Origin: Acidobacteriota bacterium
GTDB lineage: Bacteria > Acidobacteriota > Blastocatellia > Pyrinomonadales > Pyrinomonadaceae
Length of the DNA: 64,000 nucleotides
NCBI GenBank assembly: GCA_023389035.1
Contig: JAEWFC010000023.1
Span: 124,001 to 188,000, forward strand
Reading direction: 5' to 3'
The position numbers and the translations under genes are program-made. Shown here piece by piece: positions 43,038 to 50,690 of the stretch (positions within the stretch are counted from its first letter, which is position 1; the number at the start of each line of letters is the position of its first letter). The notes under the pieces are model-generated. The model made no database searches. It saw only the letters and a list, made by a program, of their open reading frames with translations, and had not been told where the DNA came from.

Positions 43038-43492
43038 GATAATAATTTCTCCCTAACGATGATCCCGCAGGCGGTCACCGCAACGCCATCGAACGCTACA
43101 TTTATTCCACAACCTTTCATTTCGTGCAAATCGCGCATGTCGCGCATTTTGGCATTCGTACCGCTCGGAATATGACCGATAATTCGCCGGAGCCGGTTGT
43201 GCAATGCAACCGGGCAATCTTTGAAACAGCAGCATGTCGCCAATGGGGCTTAAGCAGCTTCGGCATACTTTAAGCAAAAAACGTCGAAAACGCCCATTCT
43301 TGTTCCGCACCGTTCCACCCGCGCTCGCTCAACCTGGGACAAAAATCGCGTTTTTTGGCAGTTTTTGCTTAAACCATGCGTTCTTTGTGGCACACCTTAA
43401 GCAAAATTGCCTAAAAACGCCGTTAACTGCGCCACCCTGCGCCAGGTGCGCCAGATTCGTTGGTGGCGCACCCATAACGGGTTTCGCAAAAC

Positions 43493-43553
43493 GCGTCACC
43501 AACTTGTGTTCACCAAGTTGCGAAATGCGTCACCAGTTGTGTTCACCAAATGC
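43493..43553. repeat. Two-copy direct repeat with a GTGTTCACCAA core
   Basis: GCGTCACCAACTTGTGTTCACC (43493 onward, given here in outline) recurs at 43527 as GCGTCACCAGTTGTGTTCACC with one base missing. Both are followed by A(A)G/AT-TGC. Confidence 0.65.
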
Positions 43554-43574
43554 ACGGTTGGTGACGCGCCAAAA

Positions 43575-43603
43575 GGCCCGGCTCATTGTAAAATGGCCGG
43601 GCC
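43575..43603 (-). terminator. Terminator of the dienelactone hydrolase gene
   Basis: GGCCCGGC pairs with GCCGGGCC. Read on the minus strand it is followed by TTTT. It lies 25 bases downstream of the minus-strand gene stop. Confidence 0.75.
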
Positions 43604-43627
43604 GAGATCGAAAGCGACGGAACGTGG

Positions 43628-44515
43628 TTACTTGAGGTGCTTATTGAAGAAGCTGAGCGTGCGTTCCCATGCAAGTTTTGCCGCGGCCTCGTCGTATCGT
43701 GGCGTGGTGTCGTTGTGAAAACCGTGCTGCTTGCCTTCGTACATATAGGACTCGAAGGGTTTCTTGTTGGCCTTAAGTGCAGCTTCGTATTCCGCGATGC
43801 CTTCATTGATCCGTTGGTCGTTGCCGGCATAGTGAAACTGAAGCGGTGCCTGGATCTTCGGCACTGCGGCGACGCCGACCTGGCGGCCGTAAAAAGCGAC
43901 ACCGGCTTTGAGATCTTTACCAAGCATGGCGGCGAGAGCGTTGACCATACCGCCGCCAAAGCAAAAGCCGACCGCACCGAGCTTACCGGTGCTGGCCTTA
44001 TGCTTGCGAAGCCATTGGGCCGAGGCGACGAAATCTTCGGTCATCTTGGTGCCGTCGACCTTGCGAAAGAGCTCGGCTCCCTTTTGCTCATCGCCCGGAT
44101 AACCGCCGACTGACGTAAGCCCGTCAGGTGCGTACGCCAGAAATCCGGCCTTGGCGAGACGGCGTGCAACGTCCTCGATGTAGGGATTCAGGCCGCGGTT
44201 CTCGTGTATAACGAGCATGGATGCGAACTTTTTGCCCTTTGCCGGTCGTACGAGGTAGCCTTTGATCGAGCCGTTTCCTTTGGGCGATCCTACGGTCTCA
44301 TAGCCGACCGTGATGTCCTTGTCGTCCGGCTGAATGGTCTGGGCCCAAGCGTAGTTCGGCGTAAGGCTCTGAACAATTGCCGCGACCGTTAAGCCGCCGA
44401 CGGCAAATTTGCCAAGGGCATTAAAGAATGTGCGGCGGTCGATCTCGCCGTGCTGCCATTCATGAAAAAGGTCGAGTAATTCCTGAGGATATTCGTCAGC
44501 GGTCTTGCGTTCCAT
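43628..44515 (-). CDS. Dienelactone hydrolase family protein with Tat-like N-terminus
   Basis: A 295-residue hydrolase. The N-terminus has a cytosolic lead (DLFHEWQHGEID), an RRTFFNALG motif (Tat-like twin Arg) and a hydrophobic segment ending NYAWAQ (about 65), so export is likely. The catalytic domain shows the nucleophile Cys in GFCFGGG, an Asp in AGNDQRIN, and His in GKQHGFHND, the Cys-Asp-His triad of carboxymethylenebutenolidases. An HENRGLNPYIEDVARRLA stretch is also family-typical. The real substrate is uncertain, since many such proteins act on lactones or esters other than dienelactone. Confidence 0.9.
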   Translation of the reverse strand: MERKTADEYPQELLDLFHEWQHGEIDRRTFFNALGKFAVGGLTVAAIVQSLTPNYAWAQTIQPDDKDITVGYETVGSPKGNGSIKGYLVRPAKGKKFASMLVIHENRGLNPYIEDVARRLAKAGFLAYAPDGLTSVGGYPGDEQKGAELFRKVDGTKMTEDFVASAQWLRKHKASTGKLGAVGFCFGGGMVNALAAMLGKDLKAGVAFYGRQVGVAAVPKIQAPLQFHYAGNDQRINEGIAEYEAALKANKKPFESYMYEGKQHGFHNDTTPRYDEAAAKLAWERTLSFFNKHLK

Positions 44516-44556
44516 ATATTCTCCTGATGGCTAAGGATAGAGCAGAGGTTGCAATT

Positions 44557-44766
44557 TTAAGGAATGTCGTTGGTTTTAAGGGCGTAATTCGCGATGGCAG
44601 CAGCTTCGGTTTCACCGAAAGCGTAACAGTCGCTTTCGTCGATGCTTATGAAATTTGGGCCCACGACACAATACTGCCCGCCGTCAAGAAAGATAAGCGT
44701 GCCGCCGGGACCGCGTTCCGACTCAAGATCAGGATCGTGCATCAGGGCTTCAAATTCTGCTGTCAT
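44557..44766 (-). CDS. Small protein of unknown function
   Basis: A 69-residue acidic protein beginning MTAEFEALMHDPDLESERG, with a central GGTLIFLDGGQYCVVGPNFISI and a C-terminal helix FGETEAAAIANYAL. It has no signal or membrane segment. The frame is open 21 codons further upstream, but that part overlaps a hairpin, so the internal ATG is preferred. No clear Shine-Dalgarno sequence is visible at either start, which lowers confidence. Confidence 0.45.
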   Translation of the reverse strand: MTAEFEALMHDPDLESERGPGGTLIFLDGGQYCVVGPNFISIDESDCYAFGETEAAAIANYALKTNDIP

Positions 44767-44801
44767 ATGTTCGATATTAACATGCCCCGAAAACGCGAAA
44801 C

Positions 44802-44834
44802 GGCCCCGTCCGTGATCGAACGAGGCCAAATAAT
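44802..44834 (-). terminator. Weak hairpin downstream of the YEYQRQQ-repeat protein gene
   Basis: GGCCCCGT and ACGAGGCC pair with one mismatch. The minus-strand 3' side has only short T runs (GTTTCGCGTTTT). Confidence 0.4.
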
Positions 44835-44848
44835 GCTAGCGAAGGTGT

Positions 44849-45361
44849 TTAGTAACGGCGTCGGCCGTAATATCCGTCTTCGTAACCCTCGAGGTAACCC
44901 TGGCGATAGAGGTAATCGGCCGCGGACGGATCGCCGGAATTGGGAGCCGAACCGGTGTTCCGGTACACGTTCGACTGATTGTACTTTTTCTTACGTGCGT
45001 CAAACTGTCCTGCCATCAATCCCTGCGAATATCCCTGCCGAAGCGTGGCGTTCATTGCCTGCCGCGGCGTTCCCGGGAAGTATGCAAGATCCTCCACGCT
45101 TTGCTGACCGCCGTAGTACCGACCGTTATCATTCCGATCACGATATCTGCTATTTCGGCGGGAATTCCTTTGCTGCTGCCGCTGGTACTCGTACTGCTGC
45201 CGCTGATACTCATACTGTTGTCGCTCAGCTGCCTCGCGGGCTTCGATCTGCCGCTGTATTTCACGTGGACTCTGGGCCTGAGCATCGACCGCGAATCCGG
45301 CAAGAAATGCTAAACCGAGTCCAAGGCCCGCTGCAATATTCTTTAACTTTAATGATCTCAT
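44849..45361 (-). CDS. Exported Gln/Arg/Tyr-rich protein of unknown function
   Basis: A 170-residue protein with a signal peptide (1-29, ending AQAQ). Residues about 31-75 are a Gln/Glu/Arg/Tyr-rich helix with repeated YEYQRQQ (twice) and NSRR, likely a coiled coil. The second half has a Gly/Tyr-rich region and paired motifs ATLRQGYSQGLMAGQFDA and YLYRQGYLEGYEDGYY, two short helices with GYxxG spacing. A near-perfect sigma-54 promoter lies 50 bases upstream (45412-45427, minus strand), pointing to regulated expression. No family recognised. Confidence 0.72.
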   Translation of the reverse strand: MRSLKLKNIAAGLGLGLAFLAGFAVDAQAQSPREIQRQIEAREAAERQQYEYQRQQYEYQRQQQRNSRRNSRYRDRNDNGRYYGGQQSVEDLAYFPGTPRQAMNATLRQGYSQGLMAGQFDARKKKYNQSNVYRNTGSAPNSGDPSAADYLYRQGYLEGYEDGYYGRRRY

Positions 45362-45411
45362 GTGTGTTCCCCCAATTTCGCCGGTATCTTCCGGTACTTA
45401 CGATGGATAGG

Positions 45412-45427
45412 TGCAACGCACGTGCCA
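45412..45427 (-). promoter_or_regulatory. Sigma-54 (-24/-12) promoter, minus strand
   Basis: On the minus strand TGGCACG-N4-TTGCA matches the RpoN consensus with GG and GC in the -24/-12 register. Predicted transcription starts about 12 bases downstream, leaving a 40-base leader before the exported Gln/Arg/Tyr-rich protein (45361). The only sigma-54 activator seen is at 50748-52262. Confidence 0.72.
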
Positions 45428-45583
45428 GTGCTAAACCGCCCGGAATACTGGTTTTTTTCAGCCGATTGTACGATTTGAGTTGTAGCGACCGACGATTTGC
45501 TTCACCGTCCGCAAACAATGCAATTTGGGCAGGAATGATGTTTGCGTCCATCGAACGCTGAGATCAACAATAGGAGGAACGAT

Positions 45584-45730
45584 ATGGCAGACGACAACAA
45601 ATGCGGACACGAAATTTGTACCTGCAGGGCTGATGGCGACACCGGTTATTGCAGTGCACAGTGTAAGATGGCGGCAGATCAGGATCTGACGGAACTGAAA
45701 TGTGATTGCGGACACCCTGGATGCGGGTAA
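45584..45730 (+). CDS. Bacterial metallothionein (SmtA/BmtA-like)
   Basis: A 48-residue protein with eight Cys (7, 12, 14, 23, 27, 40, 42, 47) and two His (9, 44). The spacing CGHEICTC, YCSAQC and CDCGHPGC matches cyanobacterial SmtA-type metallothioneins, which bind about four Zn or Cd ions through nine Cys and two His. This version lacks one Cys and the long central loop. AGGAGG precedes the ATG at 45584, and a longer open frame upstream is ignored. It probably buffers zinc or cadmium. No ArsR/SmtB-type regulator is next to it. Confidence 0.78.
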   Translation: MADDNKCGHEICTCRADGDTGYCSAQCKMAADQDLTELKCDCGHPGCG

Positions 45731-45740
45731 TTCGGGTCGG

Positions 45741-45839
45741 ATGGGTCGCGGTGATAAACGCCGCGACCCGATCGAGAGCATGCGCAAAACTGCGCAGCGA
45801 GCCTATCGGCACCACTACGCAGAAGCCTACTTCGAGTAA
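45741..45839 (+). CDS. Possible 32-residue basic small protein
   Basis: An ATG eleven bases after the metallothionein stop opens 32 codons (MGRGDKRRDPIESMRK, then AYRHHYAEAYFE) ending at 45839, one base before the end of infA on the other strand. The composition is protein-like (Arg, His, Tyr, Glu rich), but no ribosome-binding site is obvious and it is too short to judge. Confidence 0.25.
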   Translation: MGRGDKRRDPIESMRKTAQRAYRHHYAEAYFE

Positions 45840-46058
45840 TTATTTGTGGCGGTATGTGATACGGCCCTTGGTCAGGTCGTAAGGGGAAAGTTCTACGTCT
45901 ACACGATCGCCCATGAGGATACGGATACGGTTTCGACGCATTCTCCCTGAGATAGTAGCTAACACGATATGATCGCTGTCGTTGACCTGTACCTTAAAAT
46001 AGGCGTTCGGCTGTTTGTCGATCACTACGCCGCCAAGTGCTATTAGTTCTTCTTTCAT
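45840..46058 (-). CDS. infA: Translation initiation factor IF-1
   Basis: A 72-residue OB-fold protein, standard length. ALGGVVIDKQPNAYFKVQV, ISGRMRRNRIRILMGDRV and ELSPYDLTKGRITYR are all family-typical. It binds the 30S A site with IF-2 and IF-3. It stands apart from ribosomal protein operons, as infA does in several phyla. Confidence 0.95.
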   Translation of the reverse strand: MKEELIALGGVVIDKQPNAYFKVQVNDSDHIVLATISGRMRRNRIRILMGDRVDVELSPYDLTKGRITYRHK

Positions 46059-46110
46059 ACGGTTTCGAAACTACTAGTATACGCTGTTTTTGTACCAATT
46101 ACTAGCCCGT

Positions 46111-46126
46111 CGGCACCGCGATTGCC
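46111..46126 (+). promoter_or_regulatory. Possible sigma-54 promoter upstream of the 46158 gene
   Basis: CGGCACC-N4-TTGCC keeps the GG-N10-GC register and the CAC/TTGC cores but has C for the first T and the last base. It lies 31 bases before the start codon. Confidence 0.4.
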
Positions 46127-46157
46127 GCTCCGCGTCCAATCGTATACATTGGTTGTT

Positions 46158-46604
46158 ATGGACGATAGGGCTCTAATGACCGCGGGCGAGATCCACGCTT
46201 TCGGGGTCGAAATAGTAACAAAGCAATTAGAAAAGGACGAGTGGACAATCGAATACGCCGATGGACTCGCCGACATTCATTCCGAACCGCAGATCGCTGC
46301 CAACAAAGATGGCGAACAAGCTTTCTTCGTTGTCCGCACTGCAGTTTATCCCGCACGCGGCCGATTCGATGAAGGAAAAGAAGCTTTTGAGAAACTGGTA
46401 CGGCACGCGAAAGCCCACGGAGCTTCCTGTTACTTCGCAAGTGTCGGGATCGCCAATTCTGAAGGGTCGACCGAGGAAGAGATGTCGGTCCCGGTCAAGG
46501 GTGCTGGTTATAACATAGAATTTGACGGGCTGATCAAAATGGAATTGCCGCCAGCAGAAACCGACGGCAATTCGAATTCCGTATCCAATGGAAGATCTAA
46601 GTAG
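46158..46604 (+). CDS. Cytosolic protein of unknown function
   Basis: A 148-residue protein without signal or membrane segments. It reads like one alpha/beta domain: MTAGEIHAFGVEIVTKQLEKD, then a strand-rich middle with FFVVRTAVYPARGRF, a helix EAFEKLVRHAKAHG and a strand SCYFASVGIAN, with a low-complexity Asn/Ser tail. The ATG at 46158 is preferred to an upstream TTG. The stop overlaps the end of the GlsB-like gene by eight bases. No family recognised. Confidence 0.65.
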   Translation: MDDRALMTAGEIHAFGVEIVTKQLEKDEWTIEYADGLADIHSEPQIAANKDGEQAFFVVRTAVYPARGRFDEGKEAFEKLVRHAKAHGASCYFASVGIANSEGSTEEEMSVPVKGAGYNIEFDGLIKMELPPAETDGNSNSVSNGRSK

Positions 46605-46875
46605 TTTTTCGCCCGAAGATCAGCCGTACCAGAAGCAGCAATAGAATCGCTCCGATGATCGCCATCGTCCAGCTCGCCGCAGTGTATGCCGAGTCACCTG
46701 CCCGCCACAGGCTCGAGGCGATCATAAATCCGACAAACGCGCCAGCGACACCGAGGAGTGCGGTAAGCAGCCAACCAAGCGCTCCATCAGGAAACGCCTC
46801 TTTGCCCGGGAGAGCGAGTCGTGCGATAACTCCCACTATGAGTCCGGCTATAAGTTGCCCAATCATGTCGAACAT
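46597..46875 (-). CDS. GlsB/YeaQ/YmgE-family small membrane protein
   Basis: A 92-residue protein with three hydrophobic helices. The family pattern is clear: IGQLIAGLIVGVIARLALPGKEAFPDG, LGWLLTALLGVAGAFVGFMIA, and a final membrane helix IIGAILLLLLVRLIFG. These transglycosylase-associated proteins are stress-induced in many bacteria. Their role is unknown. It starts 84 bases from the YggT-like gene end and is probably transcribed alone. Confidence 0.88.
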   Translation of the reverse strand: MFDMIGQLIAGLIVGVIARLALPGKEAFPDGALGWLLTALLGVAGAFVGFMIASSLWRAGDSAYTAASWTMAIIGAILLLLLVRLIFGRKTT

Positions 46876-46959
46876 TCGATTGTCCCCCTAAATTAGTTTT
46901 TGAACCTCGGCTAACTTCTTACTACACATCCTGCGAAATCACAACATCCCGCGAAGCGA

Positions 46960-47475
46960 TCAGATACGTGTCTTGCGATGTGCAAGGATGCGTAAAAGCC
47001 CGTTTATCGCAAGATGCACCAACATATAAACAACGATCGCGATGACTATCGGCAGAGCCAGCGTAAAGCCTTCCGCTGTTGAGGGGCTGGCAACGATGCC
47101 TCTGAATGGCGCATAGAACGGGCCACTTATTGATTTCAAGAACTGAACGAACGAGTTGCCTTCCCGAGCGGCGAAAAGCTCTAACAAAAATCTAAGTATC
47201 AGCAGTCCATAGATCAGGAAGAAGGCATAATCGACAAACTGTGATATCCGCGCGACAACCCGTCCTCGCTGAACGTCCTGCTCGGTTTCGACCACCTCAT
47301 CTACTGCCCTGATCCGCATGTCTTTTGCAAGGTCCCTGGCACGGGCGTCCGCTACCGGAACGTGAGCCGCCTCCGCCGCGATCTCCCCGCCGACATCGGC
47401 TTTCACCTCGCTCTTGATCGCTTCGTAGTTGGCAGCACGCTGTGCTTCCTCCCGCTCGAGTTTGTCATCGATCAT
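46960..47475 (-). CDS. YggT-family-like membrane protein
   Basis: A 171-residue protein with an acidic/basic N-terminal helix (about 1-70, EREEAQRAANYEAIKSEVKA) and two membrane helices at about 80-105 and 140-165. The YggT pattern is LIYGLLILRFLLELF, NSFVQFLKSISGPFYAPFRGI. The ATG at 47475 is used. It overlaps the upstream hydrophilic gene by 11 bases, so the two are translationally coupled. YggT-like proteins are linked to cell division and turgor, but no function is assigned here. Confidence 0.75.
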   Translation of the reverse strand: MIDDKLEREEAQRAANYEAIKSEVKADVGGEIAAEAAHVPVADARARDLAKDMRIRAVDEVVETEQDVQRGRVVARISQFVDYAFFLIYGLLILRFLLELFAAREGNSFVQFLKSISGPFYAPFRGIVASPSTAEGFTLALPIVIAIVVYMLVHLAINGLLRILAHRKTRI

Positions 47476-47707
47476 GATGCTCTGACTCCTTTTTGATCTG
47501 GTTTTTCGTCTCGCCGTAGCCATGAGGGGTTTCATCGTGGTCGGGAGCTCCCGCATTGTCACGCCGGTCGGGATCACCTTTAGTTTCATCGCCACGGAGC
47601 ATTTGACGCTGCACGTCGTCCGCATCAATCAGGCTGCCTTCTTCGGCTATCTCACTCGCACTGAAATTGTCTTTAGTCGGGTTTGTGTCCTCGTTATCGA
47701 TTTGCAT
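47465..47707 (-). CDS. Small hydrophilic protein of unknown function
   Basis: An 80-residue, strongly charged, probably disordered protein (MQIDNEDTNPTKDNF, QRQMLRGDETKGDPDRRD, ending HHDR). AAGGAG lies eight bases before the ATG. It is the first gene of a two-gene unit with the YggT-like protein. Composition resembles stress-related hydrophilins, without firm assignment. Confidence 0.6.
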   Translation of the reverse strand: MQIDNEDTNPTKDNFSASEIAEEGSLIDADDVQRQMLRGDETKGDPDRRDNAGAPDHDETPHGYGETKNQIKKESEHHDR

Positions 47708-47737
47708 TAAGTGCTCCTTCTTTATTTGGTACTGTCA

Positions 47738-47767
47738 AAAAAAGGGAGCAGCGAGATGCTGCTCCCT
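47738..47767 (-). terminator. Terminator of the 789-residue repeat-protein gene
   Basis: GGGAGCAGC (47744-47752) pairs with GCTGCTCCC (47758-47766). On the minus strand it is followed by TTTTTTT. It lies about 15 bases downstream of the gene end at 47781. Confidence 0.88.
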
Positions 47768-47780
47768 CAGAAAGGCAAGT

Positions 47781-50150
47781 TTAGTAATTCCTGCCGACAT
47801 TTGCCGGGGAGGACGCGGTGATCTGGAACGTCGAACCCTGTTGAAGTTCGATATGATCACGTCCGGTGATGAGCACAGAACCTGCACCCGCACCTGCTCC
47901 TACACCTGCACCTATAGCGGCACCTTCACCGCCGCCTGCAATAGCTCCGATGATGGCTCCGAGAACTGCGCCGATCCCCGCACGCGTAACCGTCTGCGTG
48001 GTCTGGTTGCTGTCTCGGATAGTGCCCTCGTTGTTGATCGAGATGTTATCGCCATTCAGCGGTGTCACCTGATTGATCAACCCTGCGAAGCGGAATGTAC
48101 GGCCATCCGTAAGTCGGATCTGATCAAACGACAGTGAGATGTTGGATCGGCCGGTAAACCGCCCCGATCGTTCTGCCTCAGCAACATATCCTTCAATTAT
48201 CGCACCGCGATATTGATTAGGAGCCGTCACTTCCATCGTAAATCTATCACCAACCTGCGAACTGCGGGTGTTAACTTCATTACGAAGAACGGCCGTCAAC
48301 CGAGCTCCGTTAGGGACGTAAAACTCGCCGGCAGTTACGGGTGTGTTCCAACCCGGCCGAGTGTTCACGTTGTTCCAACGAGCAACGGAATCCGTTTTAT
48401 CATAGATACTGTTAACTGTGATCGTCTCATTCTGGTTCTCCAGATAGACGCGACGCGTGATGCGCAGCCGATCGCTGTCAACGGGCGTGATCATCACGTA
48501 AAAGTCGTTGATCCGGTCGCCTTCGTTCTCTATAACGATTCCGTCATAGGTTGCATTAACCGTAGTCGTGATCTGGCGTCCACGATTATTAGTCTCGGTT
48601 CGAGCGACACCGTCGGCAACAAAATCACCACGGCCCGCGTTGGACGAAGCCATCGTGAAGTTTGAACCACGCTTTTCCACCGCGATCATCTCCGGCGAGC
48701 GAAGCCGCTGCTCGAGATTACGCTGCATAGTCGTGCGACGTGCTGCCGGTATCGACATCAGGTCGCGAGCGATCACGGTCGAAACGTTATCGCTGAGCGA
48801 CGTGTTCAATCGATATGTGCCCGTGATCGCCCGGTCGAATGCACCAGGATATCCAGGGTAGCCTGCGTACCGGCCTCCAGACGGGATTCCAACCGGGACC
48901 TGATTCCAGTTCCAGCTGACGCGGTAGTAGCTCGCCAGCGTGTTGAGATCCGTCTTAACATTATTCCAACGATTCGTGGTCGCTGCCGGCAATTTGTTGG
49001 CCGACATAAAACGGTCGATGTACAGTGCGCGATTTAGCACCTCTGAGGCATCTGCCGTAACGGTTTGATTCGAATTAAAGCGCGTTCGAAGACGATCGGT
49101 CGCGCTCTCAAACTGAGCGATGTAATTGTTGATCGAATCTTCGCTCCGCGTATCATTCCAAAGCGATCGGTCGAGCGTACGCTCCATCTGCCGTTTGTAA
49201 AGATCGGTGTTGTTCTCGATCCGTGCCAACAGCGTTCGCATCTGGTTGTCGTTAACAAAATAGGGCCGGACGTAAGGTCCGCCTACAGGTGAGCCATCGA
49301 AAGGAACCTGGTTCCAGTTCCAACTCACCCGATAATAAGTAGCGAGCGTGTTAAGATCTGTCTTCAGGTTATTCCAACGATTCTGTGTTGTCGCCGGCAG
49401 CCGATTCGACGTCATGAAACGGTCGATATACAAAGCCCGATTAAGAACTTCCGAAGCATCCGCCATTACGGTCTGATTCGAGTTGAAACGCGTACGAAGT
49501 CGGTCCGTAGCATTCTCAAACTGCGATATATAGTTGTTGATCGAGTCTTCGCTGCGTGTGTCGTTCCAAAGCGAGCGATCCAGCGAGCGCTCCATCTGCC
49601 GCTTGTAAAGATCGGTTTTGTTCTCGATCCTCGCGAGCAGCGAACGCATTTGATTGTCATTCACAGTATACGGCCGGACGTACGGACCTCCGACGGTTCC
49701 CGTACCGGTCCATGACCAGCTGACGCGGTAGTAAGTCGCCAACGTGTCAAGATCCGTGCGAATGCTTGCCCATTGATTCTGGACATTTGCGTTCAGTCGA
49801 TTCCGCGTCATAAAGGAATCGATGAATCGTGCCGAATTCAATACATTTGTCGCCTCAGAACCGATGGTCTGGCGCGAGTTGAATCGATCACGCAGTCCAT
49901 CAGTTGCGATCTCGAAATCGCCGATGAGGTTCATTATCCGATCCTCGCGATTTGTATTATTAAGCATGCTGCGATCGAGCGAACGCTCCATTGCAAGTTT
50001 GAATGTATCTGTTTTGGTTTCAATACGCTGAAGCAACGTCCGTATCTGGGCGTTGGTCGCGCGAACATTTTGGCCAAAAGTATTATTGACAGTTGCGATC
50101 GTGAGGATCGCAAAAGCCACACTAAAAGCCCTCAAAAAATTTGATCTCAT
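47781..50150 (-). CDS. Exported 789-residue protein with three tandem 133-residue repeats
   Basis: The signal peptide (1-26, ending TFGQ) is followed by three homologous helical repeats of about 115 residues (33-147, 164-279, 299-416). Each has QMRTLLARIENxTDLYKRQME, RSLWNDTRSEDSINN, and NRWNNLKTDLNTLATYYRVSW in outline. They are separated by GGPYVRPY linkers. Repeats 2 and 3 are nearly identical, also in DNA. The second half (about 430-789) is beta-rich (GVARTETNNRGRQITTTVNATY, GAIIEGYVAEAER) and ends with a Gly-zipper (AIGAGVGAGAGAGSVLI), which suggests membrane association. No known family. A terminator follows and a sigma-54-like site lies upstream. Confidence 0.8.
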   Translation of the reverse strand: MRSNFLRAFSVAFAILTIATVNNTFGQNVRATNAQIRTLLQRIETKTDTFKLAMERSLDRSMLNNTNREDRIMNLIGDFEIATDGLRDRFNSRQTIGSEATNVLNSARFIDSFMTRNRLNANVQNQWASIRTDLDTLATYYRVSWSWTGTGTVGGPYVRPYTVNDNQMRSLLARIENKTDLYKRQMERSLDRSLWNDTRSEDSINNYISQFENATDRLRTRFNSNQTVMADASEVLNRALYIDRFMTSNRLPATTQNRWNNLKTDLNTLATYYRVSWNWNQVPFDGSPVGGPYVRPYFVNDNQMRTLLARIENNTDLYKRQMERTLDRSLWNDTRSEDSINNYIAQFESATDRLRTRFNSNQTVTADASEVLNRALYIDRFMSANKLPAATTNRWNNVKTDLNTLASYYRVSWNWNQVPVGIPSGGRYAGYPGYPGAFDRAITGTYRLNTSLSDNVSTVIARDLMSIPAARRTTMQRNLEQRLRSPEMIAVEKRGSNFTMASSNAGRGDFVADGVARTETNNRGRQITTTVNATYDGIVIENEGDRINDFYVMITPVDSDRLRITRRVYLENQNETITVNSIYDKTDSVARWNNVNTRPGWNTPVTAGEFYVPNGARLTAVLRNEVNTRSSQVGDRFTMEVTAPNQYRGAIIEGYVAEAERSGRFTGRSNISLSFDQIRLTDGRTFRFAGLINQVTPLNGDNISINNEGTIRDSNQTTQTVTRAGIGAVLGAIIGAIAGGGEGAAIGAGVGAGAGAGSVLITGRDHIELQQGSTFQITASSPANVGRNY

Positions 50151-50260
50151 AACTCCTCCTTGAACTTAAGCCGCCGTATCTCCTTTAAATTTGAGTGCCG
50201 AAACGAGTGAAACGGGAGAAGTTTCGGTAGCCCAGAACGGACGGCTACGCTAATGAGTAG

Positions 50261-50276
50261 TGCAAATGGCGAGCCA
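50261..50276 (-). promoter_or_regulatory. Sigma-54-like promoter, minus strand, for the 789-residue protein gene
   Basis: On the minus strand TGGCTCG-N4-TTGCA keeps GG and GC in the -24/-12 register with one change (A to T) from TGGCACG. It is 111 bases upstream of the start codon. Confidence 0.5.
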
Positions 50277-50443
50277 AAGAAATCGAAGCGCTCGCAAAGT
50301 GCCGTAACCTATAATGTTTGAAGCGATTTGCTCGATCGCGGGGGCTCGAGGGTGTATCGTTATAATGCGCACAATTTGAGTAGTATCAACGCTTCCCAAA
50401 CCGCAAATACCGTAATTACTGATTTTATTGGCCAGCTAGGAAT

Positions 50444-50459
50444 TGGCACGTCGGTTGCT
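50444..50459 (+). promoter_or_regulatory. Sigma-54 (-24/-12) promoter, plus strand
   Basis: TGGCACG-N4-TTGCT is an exact RpoN consensus match. The start of the 53-residue membrane protein is 53 bases downstream. The NtrC-type activator gene lies just beyond that small gene. Confidence 0.78.
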
Positions 50460-50511
50460 TAAACAGTCGCGTCAGACGACACGATTTCAAAAAGGAGCGT
50501 TATAAAAAGTT

Positions 50512-50673
50512 ATGGCAGAGGAAAACACAGGCAGTAATCTTATCTGGGCGGTCGCGATGATCATTATCGTTGCGATCATTGCGGGAGCGGTTTATTACTC
50601 AGGCTTGCTTTCGGGTACCAAGAAGCAAGAGGTTGATGTCGAGATCAAGGCACCGGCGGTGTCGACGAAATAG
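50512..50673 (+). CDS. 53-residue single-helix membrane protein
   Basis: It starts MAEENTGSNL and has one hydrophobic helix (about 11-31, IWAVAMIIIVAIIAGAVYYS). A short charged periplasmic or cytosolic tail (TKKQEVDVEIKAPAVSTK) follows. AAGGAG lies about 15 bases upstream. It sits between a perfect sigma-54 promoter and a strong terminator, so it is a small, independently regulated gene. Function unknown. A phage-shock-like or stress peptide role is only a guess. Confidence 0.68.
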   Translation: MAEENTGSNLIWAVAMIIIVAIIAGAVYYSGLLSGTKKQEVDVEIKAPAVSTK

Positions 50674-50690
50674 GCAAAGACCAGCAACCG

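Larger units (their letters stand above)
43038..43627. other. 590-bp repeat-rich intergenic region without a gene
   Basis: Open frames here have no recognisable protein. The DNA contains three TTAAGCAAAA-like motifs near 43270, 43365 (inverted) and 43398, a two-copy direct repeat GCGTCACCA..TTGTGTTCACCAA (43493-43521 and 43527-43553), and inverted partners GGTGGCGCA and GTTGGTGACGC. A terminator at 43575 ends the region. Confidence 0.55.
50151..50511. other. Regulatory intergenic region between divergent genes
   Basis: No gene is seen. It holds two sigma-54-type promoter matches on opposite strands (50261-50276 minus, 50444-50459 plus) and the ribosome-binding sites of both neighbours. The middle (50280-50400) is a candidate activator-binding area. 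Confidence 0.6.

Noticed and set aside
43389..43404. Sigma-54 promoter in the 43-kb gap
   Set aside because: TGGCACA-N4-AAGCA keeps the spacing but has AAGC for TTGC at -12, and no plus-strand gene follows.
44428..45561. A 377-codon plus-strand gene
   Set aside because: It runs antisense over the exported Gln/Arg/Tyr-rich protein gene and the small 44557-44766 gene. Its composition is not protein-like and no domain is visible.
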